Shown here piece by piece: positions 17,413 to 25,973 of a stretch of DNA of 64,000 nt. The notes beneath the pieces are model-generated. The model was not told the origin of the DNA. It searched no databases and saw only the letters and a program-made list of their open reading frames with translations. The DNA comes from Shewanella gelidii (GTDB lineage: Bacteria; Pseudomonadota; Gammaproteobacteria; Enterobacterales; Shewanellaceae): the NCBI RefSeq assembly GCF_014647855.1, contig NZ_BMPZ01000012.1, positions 1 to 64,000 on the forward strand. Direction: 5' to 3'. The position numbers and the translations under genes are program-made. The number at the start of each line of letters is the position of its first letter. Position 1 is the first letter of the stretch.

Positions 17413-18629
17413 CGGTATTTCCTCATCTCAAGGCGTGACACCATAGCCATATGCACTTCATCTGGACCATCCGCTAACCTTAAGCTTCGAGCCATTGCAG
17501 CAAATCCTGCTAGCGGGAAGTCGTGGCACAAACCCGCACCGCCATGAATTTGTATCGACATATCAACAACCGTCTGTAACATGTTTGGGACCACGACTTT
17601 GATCATAGAAATCTCAGTCATGGCATTCTTCACTCCCAAGTTATCAATCTTCCAGGCCGCGTTGAGGGTCAATAACCTTGCTTGATCGATCAACATTCGC
17701 GCCTGACTTACTCGCTCCAAATTACCACCAAGCTTAATAATCGGCTGACCAAATGCATTGCGAGTTGTGCCCCTTTGAATCATCAGTTCGAGTGCTCGCT
17801 CTGCTGCACCAATAGCACGCATACAGTGATGAATACGACCGGGGCCAAGGCGACCTTGAGCGATCGCAAACCCTTTACCCATCCCCATAATCAAGTTGGA
17901 TTTTGGCACCCGAACATCATCAAAAACCATTTCACCATGACCATAAGGGGCATCATATTCACCATAGGCTGTTAGCATGCGCTCAATACGCACTCCTGGT
18001 GTATCTAGCGGTACCAAAACCATGCTGTGTTGTTGGTGTTTATCGGCCTCAGGGTTTGATAGCCCCATAAAAATGGCAACTTTGGCATTGGGATGGCCCA
18101 ATCCTGTTGTCCACCATTTTCTGCCATTTAAAACCAATGAGTCCCCGTCATCGACAATTGTTGCTTGCATATTGGTGGCATCAGATGAAGCCACATCAGG
18201 CTCTGTCATCGCAAATACCGAGCGAATTTCGCCGGCTAATAAAGGCTGTAACCACTGCTGCTTCTGTAACTCATCACCAAAGTGATAGAGAACTTCCATG
18301 TTGCCGGTGTCCGGCGCATTGCAATTAAAGATTTCTGGAGCGTAAAAGCAGCGACCCGTTTCTTCAGCGAGAGGGGCGTACTCTAGACAGCTCAACCCCT
18401 GGGCAAGTACTTCATCAGGAAGAAATAGATTCCACAGCCCTTGCTCTTTCGCTTGCTGCTTTAACGCCTCGATCGTTGGCGTTGTTTGCCATGTTTGCCA
18501 ATTATCACCCGAGTTCATCTGCTTATTTTCAGCGGTAATTTGTCCTTCGACCGGCAAAACCTTTTCGTTAATAAAAGTCCTCACTCGTGCCAAGTACGCT
18601 TGGGTTTTCTCGTTATGTGAAAAGTCCAT
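17409..18629 (-). CDS. acyl-CoA dehydrogenase family protein
   Basis: A 406-residue flavoprotein of the acyl-CoA dehydrogenase superfamily. Visible signatures are FAMTEPDVASSDATNMQ (near 135-150), WTTGLGHPNAKV, and the C-terminal QIHGGAGL and RSLRLADGPDEVHM. It resembles the dehydrogenase part of ACAD10/11 proteins and LvaC-like enzymes that act on phosphorylated 4-hydroxyacyl-CoA. I start it at the ATG at 18629, which has AAGGA 7 nt upstream; the longer frame begins with TTG at 18653. It is the first gene of the operon and is divergent from a LysR regulator. Confidence 0.93.
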   Translation of the reverse strand: MDFSHNEKTQAYLARVRTFINEKVLPVEGQITAENKQMNSGDNWQTWQTTPTIEALKQQAKEQGLWNLFLPDEVLAQGLSCLEYAPLAEETGRCFYAPEIFNCNAPDTGNMEVLYHFGDELQKQQWLQPLLAGEIRSVFAMTEPDVASSDATNMQATIVDDGDSLVLNGRKWWTTGLGHPNAKVAIFMGLSNPEADKHQQHSMVLVPLDTPGVRIERMLTAYGEYDAPYGHGEMVFDDVRVPKSNLIMGMGKGFAIAQGRLGPGRIHHCMRAIGAAERALELMIQRGTTRNAFGQPIIKLGGNLERVSQARMLIDQARLLTLNAAWKIDNLGVKNAMTEISMIKVVVPNMLQTVVDMSIQIHGGAGLCHDFPLAGFAAMARSLRLADGPDEVHMAMVSRLEMRKYR

Positions 18630-18792
18630 TTGGGTTCCTTCTAGCCAATCCAATATTCAGAGTTGTGACGAGAAACGTGGCTTACTGAGCAAACATTGTG
18701 CGCCAAAACCCGATCAAGATCACATTAATACATAGACACAAGTTAACGGATCCCTTAGGTTGAATGAAATGAAATGATTTACCACCAGAGTG

Positions 18793-18805
18793 TGAATCTG
18801 ATTCA
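18793..18805. promoter_or_regulatory. LysR-type operator (T-N11-A dyad)
   Basis: TGAATC-T-GATTCA is a perfect 13-bp palindrome of the T-N11-A form favoured by LysR-type regulators. It lies 35 bp before the LysR gene and about 165 bp from the divergent operon, so it could mediate both autoregulation and activation. Confidence 0.5.
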
Positions 18806-18839
18806 TAATTAAAATGTAGAAACAAAAAGGCTGTAGACC

Positions 18840-19766
18840 ATGTCCACAATCAGCACATCAAAGGCAATTCAGCAACTGGACTTAAACTTACTGAAAGTTT
18901 TTGAAAGCCTATATAGAGAAAGGAATATGACTCAAACGGCCAAGGTTTTATTTATAACGCCCTCGGCAGTAAGTCATGCAATGAAGCGGTTAAGAGAGGC
19001 TTTAGGTGATCCACTATTTGTTCGCCAAGGCCAACTGATGCAACCGACTCCCGCCTGTGACAGGATGGCTCCGCAATTACTTGATGGACTGATTCGGATT
19101 CGGCAGATTCTGCAGCAATGTGGTGCCTTTGATCTCGCAACAACGGAACAAACATTCTCTTTGAGCATCCATGATGCACTCGAAGCAATGACTATTCCTT
19201 CAATTATCAAGGACGTGAACCAATACGCTCCCAATGCGAAATTGGCCAGTATTAAATTAGATCGAGACAATATGTCACGCCAGCTCGCATCAGGGCAGAT
19301 TGATGTAGCAATTGATGTCGCCATGCCACTGAAGTCGCCGATTCATCACTATAAACTTTCAAGTGATCCATTCTGTGTGCTGATGAATGCGAATCACAAA
19401 CTGGCATCATCACTTGATCAGAAATCCTATATTGCCGCTGAACATATTGCTGTTTCCCTACGAGCTTCTGGCCGTGTCGTTGAAGATTTAGCACTTCAAC
19501 AACAAGGCGTAAATCGCAAGATCGGTGTACGTTGCCAAAACTATCAAACCGCTAAAGATATTCTCAAGCATTCATCTGCATTATTGACTCTTCCGAAGTT
19601 GATCGCACAACAATTGGTGGATAGGGAGTTAGTAATTACTCACCTACCTTTTCAGATATCAGATGTAGAAACACGGTTGTATTGGCATAAAAATACCGAA
19701 GAAGATGAAGCGATGATTTGGCTAAGAAAGCTTCTTATTCGCAAGTTTGATGCGTTAAAGCAATAA
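18840..19766 (+). CDS. LysR-family transcriptional regulator
   Basis: A 308-residue LysR-type regulator. The N-terminal winged helix is at about residues 12-70 (LNLLKVFESLYRERNMTQTA, ITPSAVSHAMKRLRE, LFVRQG), followed by a two-lobed effector-binding domain. It is transcribed divergently from the acyl-CoA dehydrogenase operon, the usual arrangement for a LysR activator and its target, and a T-N11-A palindrome lies between them. The inducer is probably a CoA-pathway metabolite; this is inference. Confidence 0.9.
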   Translation: MSTISTSKAIQQLDLNLLKVFESLYRERNMTQTAKVLFITPSAVSHAMKRLREALGDPLFVRQGQLMQPTPACDRMAPQLLDGLIRIRQILQQCGAFDLATTEQTFSLSIHDALEAMTIPSIIKDVNQYAPNAKLASIKLDRDNMSRQLASGQIDVAIDVAMPLKSPIHHYKLSSDPFCVLMNANHKLASSLDQKSYIAAEHIAVSLRASGRVVEDLALQQQGVNRKIGVRCQNYQTAKDILKHSSALLTLPKLIAQQLVDRELVITHLPFQISDVETRLYWHKNTEEDEAMIWLRKLLIRKFDALKQ

Positions 19767-19839
19767 ATCAACCTAAACCAAATAACCTCGAAAGATTACA
19801 AGCCACGGCTTGAAGGGAATCATTGCCATGGCTTACACG

Positions 19840-21840
19840 CTATAACTTAAATTGAGCCACCAGCTCATGCTGTTTCGTCGACAACTCTGTTTGCTCTGCG
19901 GCGGCGGTAGAAATCTGATTCCCCGCGTCAGCACTCATTTCAGCCAAATCATTAATGGTTCGAATATTAACCGCAACTTCATTGGTTGCTGCAACTTGTT
20001 CTTCGGCGGCGGTGGCCACCTGATTACACATATCTGTAATCATCACGATTGCACTATTTATTTCCACAAGCTTATCTTTAACCGACACCGTTTGCTCAAG
20101 GGATTCCTTTACATGGGCAAAGCTCGATTCAATCGACTTAGAAACATCATCTGCTTCCAATTGAAACCCTGTCACCATCTGTTCTATTTTCTGAGTCGAC
20201 TCTTGTGTTCTTTGGGCAAGGGTTCTCACTTCATCTGCAACAACTGCAAATCCACGCCCTTGTTCTCCTGCACGTGCAGCCTCAATAGCTGCATTCAACG
20301 CTAATAAATTCGTTTGCTCTGCAATCCCTTTAATCACATCTACAATCTCATTAATGGCTTTACTCGAATCTCTAAGTTGCAACACCTGCGAGTTTGCCAA
20401 AGTCATTTGCTCATTCAGTTCACTCATATTGCTGTAATTACTTTCAACCTCACTCATCCCCTCTGAGCTCAAATCGGCCGCTTGATTAGCCGACTCAACC
20501 GTTCGTGCCGTACTACTGGCGATTTCATTCACGGTCGCGGTCATCTCTTCTGTAGCACTTGCTGCTTGCGCGGTTTCAAGGCTTTGACGCTCTAGGCTTT
20601 TGGCATTCTCAGCGACAGATGCACTGGTTTGTTCCGCTGCAGTTGCCAGCTGCACACTACTCGCCTCCACTTCTTTGAGCATGTCACTAAATACCACCAG
20701 CATTTGGTTCAAGCTATTGGCACTGGTACCAAGCTCATCGGTCGACTGCACTTTTGTCCGAAGTGATAAATCTTTTTGCTTTGCAACACTATCAATGGTC
20801 TCTGCTAAATTGAGGGCTTGATGGATTAGTAATCGTGAGACAACGACGGAAAGCACTAACGTTATCAGCACAATAACCAAGGTGAGAATTGAAGAGTACA
20901 AAATCGCTTGGCTCGCTGCATTGTCGAGGTTGCTCACTAACTCATGGATATCACTAGCAAGATTATCTTCTAATGATTTCAGCTGGTTGATTCGCGCTGT
21001 CGACTTTTGAAACCACTCTTGCCCAGTCACACCAAAATTACCTTCAATATATTTTTGGTTGGCGATGGCGCGAATTTCTTGAACTCGAATAGCATCTGAA
21101 CTGCTGCGAATCGCGTTTAACTGTTGCATTTGTGCTGGCGATGCAAACTGTTCAAAAATCTTTAAATAAGCTTGCTGAAAAGACTCAAGCATCACGACTT
21201 TTCGGTAGATCCCCGGCGGAAAAGAGCCTTTTGAAAGCGCGATATTTAAAATTGCTCGCTCCTGTCCAGCTGACTCTTTTGCTTGCATGAAAGTGTAATA
21301 ATTTCTTAGCCGTGTCGTAAGCTCACCTTGGGTAGACAAATTAGCGATTGAGCCACTTAAGCTTAAAATAGAAGCATTTAGATCCGTAAAGTACTTTGCA
21401 GCATTGGGCGCAGATATTGCGAGTTGATCAACACGTGTACGCAACTGCGGTAACTTATCTAACTCCGCAAGAATACGTTCAAGACTTTGCTGGATCTTGG
21501 GTTGCTCAGCCTTTAAAAAGTCACCCAACTCCCGAATGAATTCGACTTCTTTTCGGATCACACCATCTGTGACTTGTCTTTGGTTGGCTAGAGTATCTTT
21601 AAATGCCGCGCCACCAGAACCAATAAACCCTGTAGTCGCCCCTCGCTCCTTTTGAAGCTCGTGCACAATCAAGCTTCCAGTGATGGACAAGTCCACAAGC
21701 GGGCTGATTTGGTTTACCACTGACTTTTCATGAATTGCTGCATTTAGGTTGTAACCTGCAAAAATAATGGCCCCAAGAACTGGAGGTAGAAGCAAAGCAA
21801 TAAGCTTTTTGCGAAATGATAAGTTGCGGATTTGTTTCAT
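19840..21840 (-). CDS. methyl-accepting chemotaxis protein with NIT sensor domain
   Basis: A 666-residue chemoreceptor. An N-terminal membrane helix (about 13-30) leads into a periplasmic region resembling the NIT domain, with [16 protein letters not shown] near residue 56 and [16 protein letters not shown] near 188. NIT domains sense nitrate or nitrite in other bacteria. A second membrane helix (about 318-340) precedes a HAMP-like linker and the signalling domain with its hairpin tip [20 protein letters not shown] near 520. Given the nitrate assimilation genes 9 kb away, nitrate/nitrite taxis is plausible but unproven. The start has GGGAG upstream. Confidence 0.9.
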   Translation of the reverse strand: MKQIRNLSFRKKLIALLLPPVLGAIIFAGYNLNAAIHEKSVVNQISPLVDLSITGSLIVHELQKERGATTGFIGSGGAAFKDTLANQRQVTDGVIRKEVEFIRELGDFLKAEQPKIQQSLERILAELDKLPQLRTRVDQLAISAPNAAKYFTDLNASILSLSGSIANLSTQGELTTRLRNYYTFMQAKESAGQERAILNIALSKGSFPPGIYRKVVMLESFQQAYLKIFEQFASPAQMQQLNAIRSSSDAIRVQEIRAIANQKYIEGNFGVTGQEWFQKSTARINQLKSLEDNLASDIHELVSNLDNAASQAILYSSILTLVIVLITLVLSVVVSRLLIHQALNLAETIDSVAKQKDLSLRTKVQSTDELGTSANSLNQMLVVFSDMLKEVEASSVQLATAAEQTSASVAENAKSLERQSLETAQAASATEEMTATVNEIASSTARTVESANQAADLSSEGMSEVESNYSNMSELNEQMTLANSQVLQLRDSSKAINEIVDVIKGIAEQTNLLALNAAIEAARAGEQGRGFAVVADEVRTLAQRTQESTQKIEQMVTGFQLEADDVSKSIESSFAHVKESLEQTVSVKDKLVEINSAIVMITDMCNQVATAAEEQVAATNEVAVNIRTINDLAEMSADAGNQISTAAAEQTELSTKQHELVAQFKL

Positions 21841-22115
21841 TCAAACTCCCAGCAGTTTTATAACAGAGCCTCTAATCGCACCCTTTCAAGTGGATGCAAA
21901 AAGCACGGTTGTATTTGTTAAAGTATATATGGGGAAAATAAATCCACAGAAAATTTAATCAACAACGCTAACCTTGCAAAACAGTTGCTTGGGTGACCGT
22001 CCTCGATGCGCCATCAACGCACTTCAAATACTGTTTTTTCTAAAATCATCAACACACAATGCAGACCATTGACGCAAGATCGCCTTAGTGAACTATGCTT
22101 ATTAGCTATTAACAC

Positions 22116-24167
22116 ATGACCTTAAATTATTGTGCTAACGCAAAGGGTTCTAAGGCACTCAAACATAAATGGTTGGTAATCATAATGATTGTTCCGATTA
22201 AAACGATTAAACAAAAATATAGCGTCGTGCTCATTGTTTTTATTTTATTGATTAGTATTCTCACCGGGTTGGGCATTCAACAGTGGGTACGACCGAGTCT
22301 GCAGGAAGAGGAAGAAAAAAATCTTAGTTTTGCAGTAAAGGATATCGCAACAGAGATAAAGCTTACCCTTGCGGCAGTGCAAGCGCAGCAAAGAGTGACA
22401 ACCCAGCTCATACCAAACTTGAGTAGTGATCAAATCGATACCTTGCTCCCCTATATGGTTGATCAGTATGGCAACCAGCTGGTTTTTGGTGGCGGAATTT
22501 GGCCATTACCAAATAAACGCATTGATGGCGTAAATCGAGCCAGTAGTTTTTACCATCGTGACAGTAGTGGGAAGCTAATCGTAAATACTTACTGGAATAG
22601 CGATGAAGCGCCAGACTATTACACGCAGGCATGGCATCAAGCTGGCCAAAATGCACCTAAAGGCGAATGTGTATGGGCCAATGCATACAAAGATGGAGCA
22701 AGCTTACAGCCTAGAACAAACTGCGCCATGGGGATTTATCAAGGTGCCGAACTCTATGGCGTGTCTACCGTTGACGTAACCTTAGGTTTTTTCAACAACC
22801 TTGTTGCTGACAAAGAGCGTGAGCTTAATGCAGAAATCCTTATCGTTGAAGGTGACGGAAAAATATTAAGTACCAACCAAGTTTTAACTAACGACAAGGT
22901 TATCCTCGAAAACCTAAATAAGCAGCAATATCCATTGGCAGAGAGCCTTAGCCAAGCACTAAAACAATCAAGTTTTCGCCAAGAGTTTATCCAAAACAAT
23001 GAAGAGCACATTTTGCTGGTGCAGGAGGTCAAGGGGACACCTTGGTTAATCGCTGTTGCTAAACCGACCCGATTACTCACGGTTCAAACTCAAGAAATTA
23101 TGGCCACGCTTGCAAAAATACAGTTGCCAATGGTTATTCTTCTTTTAGCAGTACTCTTATACGCCTTTAACAGTTTAAGTAATCGATTCCGGGTATTAAA
23201 GGACAACGTCGATAGTCTCTCTGCAGGAGATGCTGATCTAAGTATGCGACTCCCCACTCGAGGCGAAGATGAACTGGATGACATATCCAAGTCGATGAAT
23301 CACTTTATTATTTACCTGCAAGAGTTAATCAAAAAAGTTCTCGAGGCAAATCAAACCTGTAGCGACCAGATTTTGGCCATGTCATCGGTCACAGAACAGA
23401 CCCTGTCAGTACTAGAGCAGCATGTAAAAGAAACAGATATGGTCGCAACAGCGGTCAATGAACTGAGCTCGTCAGCCCAAGAGGTTGCTCGATATACCAA
23501 TCAAAGCACAGAAATCACCAACGAAGCTCAACAGGAGGCACAACGTTCAGGCGATTCAGTCAACCAGGCGACACAAAGCGTTGATAACCTAATGCAAAAC
23601 GTTGAACTAACAGCCGAGAACGTTTCAAGAATGGAAGGCAGCGCGACTGCCATTGAAGGCGTACTTCAGGTCATCGGCGGCATCGCTGAACAAACAAACC
23701 TTTTAGCGCTGAATGCTGCGATTGAAGCTGCTAGAGCAGGTGAAATGGGCCGTGGCTTTGCTGTTGTTGCAGATGAAGTTCGAAACTTAGCCGCTAAAAC
23801 ACAGGAGAGTACCACTGAAGTCGCGGAAATGCTGGATCTGTTAAAGTCAGGTGTCGACTCAACGGTTTCATCTATGGAAATCACGCGAGAACAGTGTCAA
23901 ATCACTTCGGATTTAACCAGTAAGGTTACCGAAGGAATTACCACTATGCGAGACTCTGTCACCAAGGTCGATGATGTCAGTGTTCAAATTGCTACCGCAG
24001 CCAATGAACAAAGCCATGTGGCAGACAACATCAATCAAACCATGGAGTCTATCCGCTCGATGCTTACCCAATTACACGATTATGGGCAAACTTCAGGGGA
24101 TCACGCTAAAGCACTACAAGGCGCCAACCAAGAATTACAAGTTCTCGTCGACCGATTCAAAGTATAA
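22116..24167 (+). CDS. methyl-accepting chemotaxis protein with Cache-like sensor domain
   Basis: A 683-residue chemoreceptor. One membrane helix (about 34-54) is followed by a large periplasmic domain of about 270 residues with Cache-like features ([36 protein letters not shown]). A second membrane helix (about 333-352), a HAMP region and the signalling domain with tip [20 protein letters not shown] follow. The ligand is unknown. The start is uncertain: an in-frame ATG at 22185 gives [12 protein letters not shown], a more typical receptor N-terminus, and neither start has a good ribosome binding site. Confidence 0.88.
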   Translation: MTLNYCANAKGSKALKHKWLVIIMIVPIKTIKQKYSVVLIVFILLISILTGLGIQQWVRPSLQEEEEKNLSFAVKDIATEIKLTLAAVQAQQRVTTQLIPNLSSDQIDTLLPYMVDQYGNQLVFGGGIWPLPNKRIDGVNRASSFYHRDSSGKLIVNTYWNSDEAPDYYTQAWHQAGQNAPKGECVWANAYKDGASLQPRTNCAMGIYQGAELYGVSTVDVTLGFFNNLVADKERELNAEILIVEGDGKILSTNQVLTNDKVILENLNKQQYPLAESLSQALKQSSFRQEFIQNNEEHILLVQEVKGTPWLIAVAKPTRLLTVQTQEIMATLAKIQLPMVILLLAVLLYAFNSLSNRFRVLKDNVDSLSAGDADLSMRLPTRGEDELDDISKSMNHFIIYLQELIKKVLEANQTCSDQILAMSSVTEQTLSVLEQHVKETDMVATAVNELSSSAQEVARYTNQSTEITNEAQQEAQRSGDSVNQATQSVDNLMQNVELTAENVSRMEGSATAIEGVLQVIGGIAEQTNLLALNAAIEAARAGEMGRGFAVVADEVRNLAAKTQESTTEVAEMLDLLKSGVDSTVSSMEITREQCQITSDLTSKVTEGITTMRDSVTKVDDVSVQIATAANEQSHVADNINQTMESIRSMLTQLHDYGQTSGDHAKALQGANQELQVLVDRFKV

Positions 24168-24170
24168 ATG

Positions 24171-24197
24171 TGAAAGGGGGTCTATCCCCCTCTTTCC
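24171..24197 (+). terminator. terminator after chemoreceptor gene
   Basis: AAAGGGGG-TCTAT-CCCCC followed by TCTTTCCTTT, starting about 4 bp past the stop codon. The T tract is interrupted, so efficiency is uncertain. The remaining 270 bp up to the M56 peptidase gene show nothing recognisable. Confidence 0.65.
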
Positions 24198-24465
24198 TTT
24201 GATTCTATCTCAGTCTGGGTCGCAACATCTCTTTGGGTTGCATAGAGTACAGCCCCGCATGACCAAAAGCATAAGCCTTTGGTGATTTGCAAATGATGCT
24301 GATAACCACCGTATTCCATCTCAAAAATTCCAAGCAACACAGCGAATTGAAATAATCAGTGTTGAGTCCAATTGACAGCTATTGGCGGCATAGTTTTGCA
24401 TGACATAATTTTGCTCGAAGAGAAAAACAAAACCTCTCCACACATTGAGCGGCGTCGCGAAGAGT

Positions 24466-25413
24466 TTACCTAGATATAAATTCAAGCATTGGGTGTAGAA
24501 GTTGCGATGTAAGCAAAATGACAGCAAACCAAAAAACTAACAACATAAAACCTAGTAACCAACTTTTGATAAACGATTGTTGGCTCATCAGCTGCAGTTT
24601 TTGTAATTCATCGTGGAGTAAGTTGTGCCTTTCATTCAATTTGACTGCTTTCTCGACATCAGCTCTAGAGCAGTGTTGCGTGATAAGTTGAATCGCCTGT
24701 TTAAAGCCAGTGGTGTCCTGCTCATGAATCACCGCAGCCGCATCACAGCTCAACTCAATCTTATTGGTAAAATCAGTTCGAATTCGTTGTTTTAGCTTGC
24801 GCGGCCAATGAAGGGTGCTCCAATGTAAAACTGATTTTCTTAAATTATCTTTGTTATTTGCATGGCAATGTTCATGTGCTAAAACCATATTTAACTGTGA
24901 TTCACTGAGTTGGTTCAGTAATCCCCGTGAAATATAAACCTGAGGCTTCCACATTCCCGCACACCAAGCGGTAAGCTTTTCACTCTCAACAATCCGAAAG
25001 CCGTTTTCACCTTCCAAGCGAGATAAACCCTGCATCATTAACCAATAGTTTCTGCTGCGGGCAATTTGGCGGGTAATTACGGTAATAAAGAGAATAAACA
25101 CCGCAAACACAAGCAGAAGGAGCCCAGAGCTCAACATGTTAGATACCGGAAGATGGAGCCAATGAGGACCACAAACACCATCATGACAATGGCTGTAGAC
25201 TAGCAGCTCATTCAGAAATGGTTGACTGTAAAACAATAAAACCAAAGTCACGGTTACCAGAGGTAAAATACTGAATAGCACAATGAGTTTACTTGCGAGC
25301 ACCGCTGGCAGTTCGATTAACCATCGCCTGACAATTGGATAAAACCCAGCAAATAACCAAGAAAGAATGAGTGTTGATGCGGTACAAGCATAGAGCAGTT
25401 CGAGCGTGAACAT
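24466..25413 (-). CDS. M56-family membrane metallopeptidase (BlaR1/MecR1-like)
   Basis: A 315-residue membrane protease of the M56 family. There are about four membrane segments (roughly 5-25, 40-62, 95-120 and a C-terminal one near 290). The cytoplasmic gluzincin motif HEHCH lies near residue 185 and a downstream glutamate in KIELSCDAAAV near 232. It lacks the long extracellular penicillin-binding sensor domain of BlaR1, so it is unlikely to sense beta-lactams through such a domain. It lies 6 nt after a BlaI-type repressor gene; in characterised pairs the peptidase triggers cleavage of the repressor. The shared target here is probably the divergent TonB receptor. Confidence 0.85.
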   Translation of the reverse strand: MFTLELLYACTASTLILSWLFAGFYPIVRRWLIELPAVLASKLIVLFSILPLVTVTLVLLFYSQPFLNELLVYSHCHDGVCGPHWLHLPVSNMLSSGLLLLVFAVFILFITVITRQIARSRNYWLMMQGLSRLEGENGFRIVESEKLTAWCAGMWKPQVYISRGLLNQLSESQLNMVLAHEHCHANNKDNLRKSVLHWSTLHWPRKLKQRIRTDFTNKIELSCDAAAVIHEQDTTGFKQAIQLITQHCSRADVEKAVKLNERHNLLHDELQKLQLMSQQSFIKSWLLGFMLLVFWFAVILLTSQLLHPMLEFISR

Positions 25414-25419
25414 TCGTGT

Positions 25420-25857
25420 TTAGCTCTCTTGATTATCTTTTGGCTCAAGCATTTCATCAGCTTGCTCTACAACGAGATTAGCATTTTGTTCGCCTACAAA
25501 GTCCATAATACCAGAGAGCATCGGCGCCATATCGCCATCACTAATGAGAGCCGTCATATCCTGTAGCATTCTGCTGATCAAATCACTCTGGCTAATCGCA
25601 GCCTTATAGAAATATTGACGCCCAGATTTACGGCGATCTAATAATCCTTTTCGATGCAATCGCTCCAAAGTACTTTGCATCGTACTCAGAGAAAGCGCCT
25701 CTTCACGACTATGAGTCAACACCTTTTGCGCAGAAAGCTCGCCCTGCCGCCACAGTGTTTTCATCACCTCAAGCTCCCTTACCCCTAAAGTAGGTAAAGG
25801 CTGATTTCGTGAACGCTGGCTAAGCCAACTGCTAAGGCTTTTACTCATTAAATTCAT
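25420..25857 (-). CDS. BlaI/MecI/CopY-family repressor
   Basis: A 145-residue winged-helix repressor of the BlaI/MecI/CopY family: GVRELEVMKTLWRQGELSAQKVL (about 25-47), the recognition helix region LSTMQSTLERLHRKGLLDRR (about 56-75) and an acidic C-terminal dimer part. No CopY-type CXCX4CXC metal motif is present. The ATG at 25857 has AGAGG about 9 nt upstream. It precedes the M56 peptidase in one operon and is divergent from a TonB-dependent receptor gene about 115 bp away. Confidence 0.88.
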   Translation of the reverse strand: MNLMSKSLSSWLSQRSRNQPLPTLGVRELEVMKTLWRQGELSAQKVLTHSREEALSLSTMQSTLERLHRKGLLDRRKSGRQYFYKAAISQSDLISRMLQDMTALISDGDMAPMLSGIMDFVGEQNANLVVEQADEMLEPKDNQES

Positions 25858-25973
25858 TAAAACCGACCTCTTATCGGCTTTGCTGGCTAGGTAGATAATG
25901 TTGCATAAGGTAACAAATTAAGCCGAATCCTCCTTGATACGGGTATGCAAGTCAAGACGAGAAAATAATCAAA
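25858..25973. promoter_or_regulatory. divergent control region, blaI-like and TonB receptor genes
   Basis: This 116-bp gap holds both promoters. A near-symmetric sequence GTTGC-ATAAG-GTAAC (25900-25914) could be the repressor operator. It has one mismatch in its arms and does not match the TACA-N-TGTA core of known BlaI operators, so this is only a candidate. Confidence 0.3.

Noticed and set aside
20271-20284. Palindrome CTGCACGTGCAG inside the NIT chemoreceptor gene
   Set aside because: It lies in the conserved AARAGE coding region of receptors and does not fit parS; explained by codon choice.
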